Part shown: positions 1-8,277 of the stretch, piece by piece
Layout of the letters: each line of letters begins with the position of its first letter
Numbering within the stretch: position 1 is the stretch's first letter
NCBI GenBank assembly: GCA_942492115.1
Contig: CALODL010000007.1
Coordinates: forward strand, 105,512 to 169,511
Direction of reading: 5' to 3'
Origin: CALODL01 sp942492115
GTDB taxonomy: Bacteria > Planctomycetota > Phycisphaerae > UBA1845 > CAIVHJ01
Length of the DNA stretch: 64,000 nt
Program-made: the position numbers and the translations under genes
The notes under the pieces: generated by a model
Database searches by the model: none
What the model saw: the letters and a program-made list of their open reading frames with translations, nothing else
Told to the model about the DNA's origin: nothing

Positions 1-795
1 ACTCGAGACCCACTGGGCCTCGCGCAAACGGTTGGTCAGAAACCGCGATATCTTGATGGCTACAGGTCCACGACCGAATCGGCCGTGCAGCCCGAAGGTG
101 TTGAACAAGACATTCGACACGCGCAGCCCGGCTGCATCGAGCATGCTGCGGACTTGACGGATCGACCACTGCTGGTGCTTGTAGTCGGGCGCGAGCCCAT
201 GGTTGGATCGCCCACGCACCCTGTTCAACGTGCCGATCAATGCCCGCTCGAGGCCAATTTCCGCAGTCGACAGGTGGCGCAGAAGGCTCGTACTGTTTGG
301 GAACGAGATGATCAGGTGGCCACCAGGCTTGATCACACGATTGATCTGGGTCAGCACGTCGGCTGGATGGGTCACATATTCAAGAACACCAATGCACGTC
401 ACGATGTCGACTGCACCATCAGCCAACGGTATGCGCATGGCGTCTCCAACCATAAAAGCGTCCGTAGGCCTGCGCTTGGCAGCATCGCTGACCATCTCAC
501 ATGCCAGGTCCATGCCCACTGCCCGAAGTCGTTCCTGGGGCAGTCCCTCGAGAATATTGCCGCCGCCACAACCGAGATCAAGGATCGTCACGGGCCCCGT
601 GCGATCCTCGAGAAGCGGCCTGATCAGGCGGTGCACATTCTCGCGACGCAACTGCAGATCAAGATCGGACATTTTGCGCGGTTCGACATTGTATCGATCG
701 CCCCACACGTTACCGGCGTCCTCGAAGTGCGTTCGAACGACTTCACGTTGTCCACTCTGTGATGACTGCGTTTGTGTTGGCATGTGCTTATCCAT
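1..795 (-). CDS. Class I SAM-dependent methyltransferase (3' end beyond window)
   Basis: I read this open frame directly: it runs without a stop from an ATG at 795 to the window edge, giving 265 codons. It has the Rossmann methyltransferase motif I 'ILDLGCGGGNILEG' around residues 70-83, the acidic post-motif 'VGMDLACEM', motif II-like 'DIVTCIGVLEYVTHPADVL' and 'KPGGHLIISFPN'. It belongs to the UbiE/Methyltransf_11 type, which methylates small molecules or sugars in the cytoplasm. The ATG at 795 overlaps the end of the upstream methyltransferase (ATGGATAA), which suggests translational coupling; an in-frame ATG at 783 is the alternative. As the last visible gene of a sugar/EPS operon it probably methylates a glycan precursor, but the substrate cannot be read from the sequence. 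The C-terminus is missing because of the window edge. Confidence 0.85.
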   Translation of the reverse strand, partial: MDKHMPTQTQSSQSGQREVVRTHFEDAGNVWGDRYNVEPRKMSDLDLQLRRENVHRLIRPLLEDRTGPVTILDLGCGGGNILEGLPQERLRAVGMDLACEMVSDAAKRRPTDAFMVGDAMRIPLADGAVDIVTCIGVLEYVTHPADVLTQINRVIKPGGHLIISFPNSTSLLRHLSTAEIGLERALIGTLNRVRGRSNHGLAPDYKHQQWSIRQVRSMLDAAGLRVSNVLFNTFGLHGRFGRGPVAIKISRFLTNRLREAQWVSS

Positions 796-1627
796 GACTC
801 ATGGCCTTGTCCTGCGCATCCTGACGACCCGCGACCGCCCCCTGCGCTTCGTTCCGTTCTGTTGTGCCATTCTCCGCTGGCGTCCGTCTACCGGGCTTCC
901 AATAGACCGCCTGGATCATGTGACGGAGCCACGCCAGGGCATCGACATGGCGCACGACCCGCTCTGCAACAATCCCCATGCGATACACGATTGGTGAAAA
1001 AAGAAGATAAGTCGGGTGATGCGAGATGTAACTCAACTCCATCTCGTCAAACCCTGTCTCGTGCCCCAGGCGTCGCAGCGATGACAGAGAATTGGCCCGA
1101 TAGTAGGTTGGAAACGTATCTTCTTCCGCTGTGCCGGACAGTAGTTTGTTGATGACCACGCGCGCGCCATGCGGCAGCACCCGGCCGCAGACAATGGGTG
1201 GAAATTTCTGGTTTACCGTACTGATGATGAAGCGCCCACCCGGCCGCAGCACGCGACGCGCCTCATTGAACACCGCATGGGGGTCCTCGAGGTGCTCGGC
1301 GACGTTGTTCATTGCTACGACATCGACGGAGTTGTCGTCCATCGGCAAGGTTGAGGCGTCACCGACGATGAGTTGAAACGAATCATCCAGTTCTGGATTG
1401 GGCCGACAGTCGGGATCGATTCCGACCTTCAAGCGAAACTGGTCGCTGGCGCGACGCAGCATGTTCGCGCGCCACCCACACCCGATCTCGACCAGCACGT
1501 CGCCGGGCTCACGGCGCATCTCGGCCAGGTATATTTCGCCGGGCCACAACGGCTGCGGGTACAACCGATCGCGAATCTCCAGACATCGCGCCTTGTTGCG
1601 CACGAGATGTTCGCCAAACCAGCCCAT
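788..1627 (-). CDS. Class I SAM-dependent methyltransferase
   Basis: 279 residues. The SAM-binding motif I is 'VLVEIGCGWRANML' near residue 46, followed by 'VGIDPDC', then 'VDVVAMNNVAEHLEDPH' and 'VLRPGGRFIISTVN', the usual Methyltransf_11 order. The start is taken as the ATG at 1627, which shares a base with the upstream stop (TGATG) and has GGGAGAG before it; a TTG directly upstream at 1630 would add one residue. The last bases overlap the next methyltransferase. The C-terminal part has no membrane segment and becomes Arg/Glu/Gln-rich at the end. Its place after a CapK-like ligase and an oxidoreductase suggests modification of an EPS sugar or of a lipid-linked intermediate. The exact substrate is unknown. 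Confidence 0.85.
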   Translation of the reverse strand: MGWFGEHLVRNKARCLEIRDRLYPQPLWPGEIYLAEMRREPGDVLVEIGCGWRANMLRRASDQFRLKVGIDPDCRPNPELDDSFQLIVGDASTLPMDDNSVDVVAMNNVAEHLEDPHAVFNEARRVLRPGGRFIISTVNQKFPPIVCGRVLPHGARVVINKLLSGTAEEDTFPTYYRANSLSSLRRLGHETGFDEMELSYISHHPTYLLFSPIVYRMGIVAERVVRHVDALAWLRHMIQAVYWKPGRRTPAENGTTERNEAQGAVAGRQDAQDKAMSHG

Positions 1628-3804
1628 CAACTCTCCCTTTCCACCAACGCCTCATCGACTGGCAAGACCTGACCACGGCCCATCGATTCGATGATGCGAA
1701 GGCACGCAGTGGTCGTCTGCACAGCAGACTCCATCGAAATTGGAGATGGTGCCCCGCGCGACACGGCATCCACGAAAGCGGCCATTTCTTCCTTGTGGCC
1801 CTTGCCTGCACCCCGCAGGCGCCGCACCATCTTCCCACCGGTACACAATCGTGCCTGGCGGAAGTTCTCGATCACGGCATAGCGGCCCTGCCCGAAGACC
1901 TCGATCCGTTCCTTGTCGAAGGCAGGATCACCATTGGCTACGTAGATCAGTGTGCACAACGAGCCGTCGGCCATGTGCAGCGTGGCCATGCAATTGTCAT
2001 TGCTCTCGCCTGCAACGCCGCCCGCAACCATGGCGCCGTAGACCTTGAGCGGCGGGGCCCCGCAGATGTATTGCATGAGATCGACGAAGTGACACCCTTC
2101 GCTGACGATGCGCCATCCACCCTCGTCGTCATCTTTGTACCATGAACCGCCACCCAGTGGCCCGGCGTTGACGCGACAGACGACCTCGACAGGCGTGGCC
2201 CGATTGGCAAAGAACATCTGCACCGCCTGGCTCAACGGACTGAACCGGCGATTGAAGCCCGGCAGCACAATGCAACCCGATTCAGCCTGAGCCGCAACGA
2301 CATCGGCGAGCTGCTCGTGCGTCAACGCCAGCGGCTTCTCGACGAACACGTGCTTGCCCGCACGCAGGGCTGCGGCGGTGAATCGCGCGTGCGTATCATG
2401 GCGCGTGGCCACCACGACTGCGTCGACTGTCGGATCATTGAACAATTCTTCGGCATCGCTGGCACAGTAATCGAAGCCATGTCGACCCGCTACACTGCGC
2501 GCACTGAGCCCGCGCGCCGAACAAATCGCTTTGAGATTCGCCAAGTCCAGGCACTTCAATGCCGGAATCAGCGTGCCGGTCGCAAAGTTGCCCGCTCCAA
2601 TCATCCCAACCTGGACGCGCCCAGTCACCGGATTCCGTGGGGCAGTGATCAAATCAACCCGGCGGTCAGTCTCGGCGTCCTGAGGATACGAAAACAACAA
2701 TCCGACAGCGTGCTTGCCCGGAGCCTCGTGTAACTGCTGATACGCATCAGGGGCCTGATCGATATCGAATATCTCGGGACCAAGCCTGGAGGGTAATACC
2801 TGGCCGGCAGCAATCAAACGCAGGAACTCCTGTAGATTGCGTCGTTCGGTCCATTTGATGTAACCCACCGGATAATCGATACCCTTGTGCTCATATGCGT
2901 GGTCATAGCGGCCGGGCCCATAGGATCGGGACATGACCACGGACAATTCTTTCATGTAGTAGGTTTGCCAATCGGCTTCGACTTTGATCATACCGACGAT
3001 GGCGACCGTGCCCCGATCTCGGACGATCTCGCCCGCAAGTTTCATGGGATCGGAACTTGCGGTGCTCGCGGCAACATAGGCTACATCGGCGCCGTGCCCC
3101 TCCGTGAGACCTCGAATCGTGTCCTCGAGCGCCACGTCATCGCGCCGCAGCGCGGCATCGGCCCCACATGACCGGGCGAGTTCGAGCTTGGCATCGTCGA
3201 CATCGACACCAATCACGCGGCACCCGGCGGCCTTGAGGATCTGGACACCCAGTAGCCCGACGAGCCCCAACCCGATGACAACGACGGTATCTCCCAAACT
3301 GACGTTGGACTGCCGGACGCCGTTCATGGCGATGGCGCCAACGGTCGAGAACGCGGCATCCTTGAGATCGACGCCCTCGGGTACCTTGACACACAGATTG
3401 CGCGGCACGAACACGAACTCGGCGTGGCAGGCAATACCCTCGCCGGCACACGCCACGCGGTCACCGACCTGGAATTCGTCCAGGCCGCCTCCCACTTCCT
3501 CGATGACGCCGGACATGCTGTAGCCCAATGGTGTCAGAGCATCGAGCCGTTCCCGGACTTTCCGCACGGTCTCGGTGACACCGACTTGACGCATGCTGTG
3601 CACGACCTGACGAACTTTGTCCGGCCGCGCCCGGGCTTTGGCCAACAGGCTCATGCGCGCCTGTTCTACTTTCATGCGCTCGGTCCCGGCGCTCACCAGG
3701 GAGTAGGCTGCGCGAACGAGGACCCCACCATGCTTACAAATGGGAGTGGGTACATCCTCGACGCAAAGGTCTCCACTGTTGTAATTCTGCACGACCTGTT
3801 TCAT
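1627..3804 (-). CDS. Bi-domain oxidoreductase: MDR alcohol dehydrogenase fused to Gfo/Idh/MocA dehydrogenase
   Basis: 725 residues with two complete dehydrogenase halves. Residues 1-370 are a medium-chain (zinc-type) dehydrogenase with a GroES-like fold ('GVLVRAAYSLVSAGTER') and a nucleotide-binding turn 'VIGLGLVGLLG' at 176-186. Residues 395-720 are a Gfo/Idh/MocA oxidoreductase with 'MIGAGNFATG' at 401-410 and the family signature 'EKPLAL' at 489-494, whose Lys is normally the catalytic or substrate-contacting residue. Known members of this architecture sit in polysaccharide clusters and are thought to oxidise or reduce nucleotide-linked sugars; the reaction is not established. It overlaps the CapK-like gene upstream (ATGA) and the methyltransferase downstream (TGATG). 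No frameshift is visible, so the fusion is real. Confidence 0.9.
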   Translation of the reverse strand: MKQVVQNYNSGDLCVEDVPTPICKHGGVLVRAAYSLVSAGTERMKVEQARMSLLAKARARPDKVRQVVHSMRQVGVTETVRKVRERLDALTPLGYSMSGVIEEVGGGLDEFQVGDRVACAGEGIACHAEFVFVPRNLCVKVPEGVDLKDAAFSTVGAIAMNGVRQSNVSLGDTVVVIGLGLVGLLGVQILKAAGCRVIGVDVDDAKLELARSCGADAALRRDDVALEDTIRGLTEGHGADVAYVAASTASSDPMKLAGEIVRDRGTVAIVGMIKVEADWQTYYMKELSVVMSRSYGPGRYDHAYEHKGIDYPVGYIKWTERRNLQEFLRLIAAGQVLPSRLGPEIFDIDQAPDAYQQLHEAPGKHAVGLLFSYPQDAETDRRVDLITAPRNPVTGRVQVGMIGAGNFATGTLIPALKCLDLANLKAICSARGLSARSVAGRHGFDYCASDAEELFNDPTVDAVVVATRHDTHARFTAAALRAGKHVFVEKPLALTHEQLADVVAAQAESGCIVLPGFNRRFSPLSQAVQMFFANRATPVEVVCRVNAGPLGGGSWYKDDDEGGWRIVSEGCHFVDLMQYICGAPPLKVYGAMVAGGVAGESNDNCMATLHMADGSLCTLIYVANGDPAFDKERIEVFGQGRYAVIENFRQARLCTGGKMVRRLRGAGKGHKEEMAAFVDAVSRGAPSPISMESAVQTTTACLRIIESMGRGQVLPVDEALVERES

Positions 3805-5234
3805 GTCTGCCCCGTGGTACTCAACGCTTCAAGGTCCAACCGCTGATCGACATAGGTCACCTTGCCGCGCGCCGTCAGGGGTATGGAATCAGTTACTTCG
3901 ATGGTCAATTGGATCTGGCCGTCCAGCTTGCGCCCGAGATTCTCGAGAATCCGACGTGCAACCGCGTCACCGTACCCCGCCGCAGGCACGACCCGCAGCA
4001 CAGCCCGACCCGGCTCCTCCTGGCGGAGCTGAAACTGGCGCACATCCTCGAAGGTCGTATCGTGCATATTGAGCGCCGTCCACGAGATGAGTCCGCCATT
4101 GGCCCCAACCACCATCTCCTGGGTGCGATGGCCCTGGACATCACGAATGACCATGTGAGCCCGACCGCATGCAGAGCAGGTCTGGCCCACATAGGTCGCG
4201 TAGTCCCCGGTGCGATAGCGGATGAACGGCATCACGCGATTCATGAAACCGGTCGCGACGACCTCGCCCTCCTGGCCCGGGGTGGTCACCACGGCCCCTG
4301 TCTCATCGATCAATTCACAAATACCGTACGTTGGCCACATGTGATAGTCGGTGCTTTCGCGACACTCTGCACCGAGGATGGACTTCTCCGAATGCCCATA
4401 CCAGGAGTGATACGGTACGCCGAACACCTCTTCCGATCGCCGACGATCGGTCTCACAGACTTTCTCAGAACCTGCGAGGATCCCTTGAATGTTGCCTGGA
4501 GCCGGACGCCCATGCCGCCGCAAGTAAGCCGTTAGCGCGGTCACCGACGACGGGTACACGTGCAGGAAGCAACGACCAATGCTCGCGACATGATCCACGT
4601 AGCGGGCGAGATCCTCGTCGCTCATATGGAAATTGCTATAGCCATGGCGTTTGAGGATCGGATCGTAATAGTGCCGCAAACCCTGTCGATCCGGGCGAAT
4701 TGCTTCGCCACGAAACACCGCCAGCCTGTCACTGAGCTGGAAGCCGATGCGCTGCCATCCGGCAACCAGATGGGCATACTCGAATGCTGAACGCTCGGCG
4801 CCGATGTAAAACTTGAGCGGTTCACCACCGGTGCCGCCGGTCGACACGCAATCGATCCCCCGTCCAGCAGGTGACTCGGTACACAGCGCCTCGAGGTGCT
4901 CACGCACCACCCGCTTGTCGATGGTCGGCCACGCAGCCAGGTCCTCCAGAGTCTTCAACTCTGTGGGATGCACGCCTGCTGCGTCGAAATGCGCTCGATA
5001 GAACGGGCTCTTGTCATAAGCCAGTGTCACGAGATCCCGCAGGCACTCGATTTGATGGTCCCGAACCTGGTCGACCGTCCAGGTCTCGGCAGTGTGACAG
5101 TAATTCAGTATCTCGCGGAAGCGGCGCCCGAGGAAAACCGTCGAGGGTACGGCATCAAGCACGAGCGCCAATGTCGATTTTACGGCTGGCGGGGTCTTCT
5201 CCCACAGGTTCTTCTTCGACAAAGCCCGGTTCAT
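3801..5234 (-). CDS. CapK/PaaK-type adenylate-forming ligase
   Basis: About 477 residues from the ATG at 5234, which forms an ATGA overlap with the upstream stop; a GTG at 5240 is in frame. It resembles phenylacetate-CoA ligase: the P-loop-like 'CVSTGGTGGEPLKFY' near residue 130 is the AMP/phosphate-binding signature, followed by 'YGHSEKS' and 'FIRYRTGDYATYV'. A cluster 'CSACGRAH' may bind zinc. CapK-type members in capsule loci are believed to activate a carboxylic acid for attachment to a sugar or polymer, not phenylacetate for catabolism. The company of a GT2, a DUF2304 protein and methyltransferases supports an EPS role. The substrate acid is unknown. Confidence 0.85.
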   Translation of the reverse strand: MNRALSKKNLWEKTPPAVKSTLALVLDAVPSTVFLGRRFREILNYCHTAETWTVDQVRDHQIECLRDLVTLAYDKSPFYRAHFDAAGVHPTELKTLEDLAAWPTIDKRVVREHLEALCTESPAGRGIDCVSTGGTGGEPLKFYIGAERSAFEYAHLVAGWQRIGFQLSDRLAVFRGEAIRPDRQGLRHYYDPILKRHGYSNFHMSDEDLARYVDHVASIGRCFLHVYPSSVTALTAYLRRHGRPAPGNIQGILAGSEKVCETDRRRSEEVFGVPYHSWYGHSEKSILGAECRESTDYHMWPTYGICELIDETGAVVTTPGQEGEVVATGFMNRVMPFIRYRTGDYATYVGQTCSACGRAHMVIRDVQGHRTQEMVVGANGGLISWTALNMHDTTFEDVRQFQLRQEEPGRAVLRVVPAAGYGDAVARRILENLGRKLDGQIQLTIEVTDSIPLTARGKVTYVDQRLDLEALSTTGQT

Positions 5235-5638
5235 GCACACTCCTCGGAAGCGGAGTTGCCTGCATCAGCCGATGCGACAGCAGTCGGGGATCCCGGTGTG
5301 TCGGCGCGACGGGGTTGAGTCACGGCCAGGTGCCGAACAATCTGGGTAATGTCGCGACGCAGGTCGCAAATACGGTAGTAGACCATGGCCGCGAACCCGA
5401 GAAACGCCAGGACCAACCCATAGAGTACAAGGTCCGCACCACGTTCGATGCCCAGGTGCTGGGCGATCACTGAGGTCCATTCCGGCCGATAGACGAACAC
5501 ACCGGCGGCGCCCCAGATCAGTGCAAGTAATGCCTGCATCAAGCGCACATAGCGCCCCGGGCTGCGGACCACGAGAATCAGACTGCGCAGGCACATGGTC
5601 AGCGCGAGCGGCACGACGATGATTTGAAACCAACTCAT
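5231..5638 (-). CDS. DUF2304-like small membrane protein
   Basis: 135 residues from the ATG at 5638, which overlaps the stop of the GT2 gene (ATGA); the longer open frame up to 5737 would put 33 unlikely residues in front. It has three hydrophobic segments: 'FQIIVVPLALTMCL' at the N-terminus, 'LMQALLALIWGAAGVFVY', and 'LVLYGLVLAFLGFAAMVYY'. Then follows a charged stretch 'RICDLRRDITQIVRHLAV' and a low-complexity Ala/Ser/Glu tail. This pattern and the position next to a dolichol-phosphate-mannose-synthase-like GT2 match the DUF2304 family, whose function is undefined but which accompanies such transferases. It probably acts as a membrane partner in lipid-linked sugar handling. Confidence 0.75.
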   Translation of the reverse strand: MSWFQIIVVPLALTMCLRSLILVVRSPGRYVRLMQALLALIWGAAGVFVYRPEWTSVIAQHLGIERGADLVLYGLVLAFLGFAAMVYYRICDLRRDITQIVRHLAVTQPRRADTPGSPTAVASADAGNSASEECA

Positions 5639-6330
5639 GGCCGGAGCTTCTCCAGAAAGAATGTCCATGCGATACGCAAGGCTGCACCCGAACGCTGGCC
5701 CTTGGCCATGCTGTAGTCTGAGTAGCGAATACGGCACGGAACTTCTTTGAAGCTGAGCTTGCGGCGGTAAATTTCGTCGATGAGCTCTGAAGCATGGGCC
5801 ATGTCATCGAGCCGCAGGTTTATCGCTGCCAGGGCCGTGCTGGACAGGGCACGCAATCCGTTGTGGGTGTCGGTCACTGGAACCCGCGACATGAACCGCG
5901 TGAACCATACGCCACCACGAAGAATCAGCCGCCTCAACGGCGGCATGTGGGGTGACTCGGAACCCTCTAGAAAGCGCGACCCCATGACCACATCGACCTC
6001 GCCCGAAAGAATCGGATCGATCAGCTTCGGAACATCAGTCGGATCGTGTTGCCCATCCGCATCGAAGGTCACGACGACGGGCGCACCGCAGACCTGGGCA
6101 TAGGCGAAGCCGGTTTGGAGTGCCGCCCCCTGGCCCCGGTTCACGATGTGGGTCAACACAGTCGCGCCGGCCGCGAGGGCACACGAACCGGTATCATCTT
6201 GCGAGCCATCGTCGATCACGACGACCTGACCTGGAGGCCCTTCAGCCAGCAGATTGCGGATGGTGTCAGCAATGACCTGCCCCTCGTTGTAGGCCGGTAT
6301 GATGTAGAGTACGCTACCAGTCGCCGCCAT
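5635..6330 (-). CDS. GT2 glycosyltransferase, dolichol-phosphate mannose synthase-like
   Basis: 231 residues. I chose the ATG at 6330 because a GAGGAA ribosome-binding site lies just before it and the family begins directly with 'LYIIPAYNEG'; the open frame to 6636 adds 102 unrelated residues. GT-A motifs are clear: 'VVVIDDGSQDDT', the metal-binding 'VTFDADGQHDPTDV', and 'DTHNGLRAL' with the family Asn-Gly. The lack of C-terminal membrane helices implies that the neighbouring DUF2304 protein may supply the membrane anchor. The predicted role is transfer of a sugar from a nucleotide donor to polyprenyl phosphate or to a lipid-linked glycan. It is the first gene of the operon that runs to the window start. 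Confidence 0.88.
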   Translation of the reverse strand: MAATGSVLYIIPAYNEGQVIADTIRNLLAEGPPGQVVVIDDGSQDDTGSCALAAGATVLTHIVNRGQGAALQTGFAYAQVCGAPVVVTFDADGQHDPTDVPKLIDPILSGEVDVVMGSRFLEGSESPHMPPLRRLILRGGVWFTRFMSRVPVTDTHNGLRALSSTALAAINLRLDDMAHASELIDEIYRRKLSFKEVPCRIRYSDYSMAKGQRSGAALRIAWTFFLEKLRP

Positions 6331-6347
6331 GGCTTCCTCGAAAACCC

Positions 6348-6413
6348 CAGGTGTGCCCCGAACGCCTTGGGAACCAAACAAGAATGGGTTCCGGCGCCAA
6401 AATCTCACACCTG
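6348..6413 (-). promoter_or_regulatory. Nested inverted repeats in the leader of the GT2 operon
   Basis: Between the start codon at 6330 and a possible promoter at 6431-6460 lie two nested inverted repeats. The outer pair is CAGGTGTG (6348-6355) with CACACCTG (6406-6413), 8 of 8 bases. The inner pair is GGAACC (6370-6375) with GGTTCC (6387-6392). On the minus-strand transcript this would fold into an outer stem enclosing a hairpin a short distance before the ribosome-binding site. No known riboswitch class is recognised, so its function is only a suggestion. Confidence 0.35.
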
Positions 6414-6430
6414 TTTGTGCATCGTCCTTA

Positions 6431-6460
6431 GTATTATCCCATCCTAGATATACAATCCAA
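6431..6460 (-). promoter_or_regulatory. Possible sigma70-type promoter for the GT2-methyltransferase operon
   Basis: Read on the minus strand, TTGGAT (6455-6460) and TAATAC (6431-6436) are separated by 18 bases. They lie about 100 bases before the first gene of the operon, in an otherwise non-coding 295-base region shared with the divergent gene at 6626. The boxes are imperfect. Confidence 0.3.
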
Positions 6461-6625
6461 GCTGGCTCGATGCGGAACTGCGTCACCCGTCCCAAACTGT
6501 ACGACCTTGGGAAGCAAGACGTTCGGGAAGTGATCGCCGAGTCATGCTCCGATAACGGATGCGGTTGACCACAAATCGTCCGAAACCCATGTTTCCCAGG
6601 CCCGACCGACTCGAGGAAACCAGCC

Positions 6626-7102
6626 ATGGCCCGCAAGACGTGGCGTGAAAAACTCGAAGAAAACCATCCCAGTCACGGCAAGATCACGGCCATTCCGCTA
6701 CGCCTGCGGAAGCGACTGGGATCAGGGAGGATGATCATCCCCCGTCCCCTGGACGTCGACGCCCGGGTGCGCGGTGTGCGCCGAGGCCGGTTGATCACAC
6801 AGAGCATGCTCCGTGCCGGCCTCGCACATGACGCCGGGGTCGAGGCCACGTGTCCCCTGTGCACTGGAATCTTCATGCGCATCGTGGCCGAAGTCGCCGA
6901 GCTGGACGAAGCCGCGGGCAAGAAGCGGATTACCCCGTACTGGCGTGTGGTCCGTGATGATGGTGGATTGAACGACAAGTTTCCTGGCGGGGTGCGCAAA
7001 CAGGCCAAACGCCTGCGCGCGGAAGGACTGTCCATTCGTCCGGCGCGAGGTCAGCAACCCCCGAAGGTCAAGGACTTCGAAGCGTATCTCCAGCAGGGGT
7101 GA
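6626..7102 (+). CDS. MGMT-family (alkyltransferase-like) DNA-binding-domain protein
   Basis: 158 residues, preceded by GAGGAAA. The sequence follows a family annotated as 'MGMT family protein': it begins 'MARKTWREKLEE', has 'MIIPRPLDVDARVRGVRRG' and then 'CPLCTGIFMRIVAEVAEL', followed by 'ITPYWRVVRDDGGLNDKFPGG'. In true O6-alkylguanine transferases the reactive Cys lies in PCHRV; that motif is absent here, and the Cys pair in 'CPLCTG' sits where the family usually has 'CPxTTG'. It is therefore more likely an alkyltransferase-like DNA-binding protein than a repair suicide enzyme. It is a single gene transcribed away from the EPS operon. Confidence 0.75.
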   Translation: MARKTWREKLEENHPSHGKITAIPLRLRKRLGSGRMIIPRPLDVDARVRGVRRGRLITQSMLRAGLAHDAGVEATCPLCTGIFMRIVAEVAELDEAAGKKRITPYWRVVRDDGGLNDKFPGGVRKQAKRLRAEGLSIRPARGQQPPKVKDFEAYLQQG

Positions 7103-7132
7103 GCGCGACCCGGCCCGTCGATCGAACGGGAT

Positions 7133-8134
7133 TCAAGGCATGACGAACGCAAGAGCCTTGAGCAGCTCTGCATCGCTGTTCTCGGGGAACGTGTGCCCCA
7201 GGCCCGGGTAGACGACCAGCTCGACACGCATCCCGACGGCGCGATAATCACGATGAGCCAGCCGATTGCTGCCCTCTTCGCGATCCTCACTGCCCACCAT
7301 GATGTAAACCCGGGGACGCGGCCCATTCGCAGGTGCCTCAGCGAGTGACCGGGTGTATTGGCCGGCCACGGGAATCACGCCGGTAATGCGATCGCGATGC
7401 TTCATGCCCAGGTTGTATGACATGTAGCCACCCTGCGAGAAACCGGTCAGAACGATCTTGCGGGGATCAATGTTGTGTTGCGCCGTCGCGGCATCGAGTG
7501 CCCGGGTCAACAACCAGTCGGCCTCATTGACTTCGCCCCACTGGAACCCTGTGCCCGCCGAACGCACGGCCCGCGGAAGCACGAGAATCGCCCCGCGATC
7601 CTCGGCCGCCTTCTTCCACACGCGGGCAAAGTTCTCGACCGTGTCACCATAGCCATGCATGGCGATAATCAGCGGCGCTGGCTGCTGGGGGTCGAGCCCA
7701 TCCGGCACCATGACCAACGGCTTGCTGTCAGCCGCCATCACCTTGAATTCTGCAAAGGCCTTCAGTTGATTGGCACCCACGCGATCCATCGCGATGTCAT
7801 AGGCGCGCAGGTTGCGGATGCTATCGAGGTCACGATCATTTGCCGCCAGAGTGCGATCACTGAATCCACGTGTCGCGGCCATGAGCAACCACCGTGCAGA
7901 CTCGTTGGATTCGCCTTTGAGGGCCAGTACGCACGCAACATTGTATGCCGGCGCCGGATCGTCGGGTCGCAGCTCGGCCAGCTTCTTGCCAAGCTCGATC
8001 GCCTTGTCCCATTCTTGTTGCTGGTAGGCAGTATTGAATTGCTGGTTGATATCCGCTGCAGTCTGAGCGGTGACCGAAGTGGCCATCGCCGAGTAACAGC
8101 ACAACACCATGATCGCACGGGTAAATCTGCTCAT
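7133..8134 (-). CDS. Secreted alpha/beta-hydrolase (phospholipase/carboxylesterase type) with N-terminal TPR-like part
   Basis: 333 residues from the ATG at 8134, preceded by GGGGA; the frame open to 8539 would mask a clear signal peptide. Residues 1-24 ('MSRFTRAIMVLCCYSAMATS' then VTAQ) form an export signal. Residues 25-100 form a helical TPR-like unit ('AYQQQEWDKAIELGKKLAEL'). The hydrolase follows: oxyanion region 'LIIAMHGYGDTVENF', nucleophile elbow 'GFSQGG', a likely acid Asp in 'GSEDREEG' and the catalytic His in 'GLGHTF'. The family cleaves acyl or carboxyl esters; here it would act outside the cytoplasm. It has no operon partner in close spacing. The ester substrate is unknown. Confidence 0.85.
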   Translation of the reverse strand: MSRFTRAIMVLCCYSAMATSVTAQTAADINQQFNTAYQQQEWDKAIELGKKLAELRPDDPAPAYNVACVLALKGESNESARWLLMAATRGFSDRTLAANDRDLDSIRNLRAYDIAMDRVGANQLKAFAEFKVMAADSKPLVMVPDGLDPQQPAPLIIAMHGYGDTVENFARVWKKAAEDRGAILVLPRAVRSAGTGFQWGEVNEADWLLTRALDAATAQHNIDPRKIVLTGFSQGGYMSYNLGMKHRDRITGVIPVAGQYTRSLAEAPANGPRPRVYIMVGSEDREEGSNRLAHRDYRAVGMRVELVVYPGLGHTFPENSDAELLKALAFVMP

Positions 8135-8277
8135 TGGAATTCCCCAGTTAGACCATTTCATGATAGCGGATCGGACAGATGGACGCGAGACCACGCCGAC
8201 GGCGCGGTACGCGAGGTGGATGCTCTGCGGCACGGATCCAAGGAACGGGTGCACCCGGTCCGTTGTCGACATGGGAC

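Noticed and set aside
85..997. Plus-strand open frames over the first kilobase
   Set aside because: They mirror the minus-strand methyltransferase genes, which have complete motifs and coupled starts; the plus frames have no recognisable domain.
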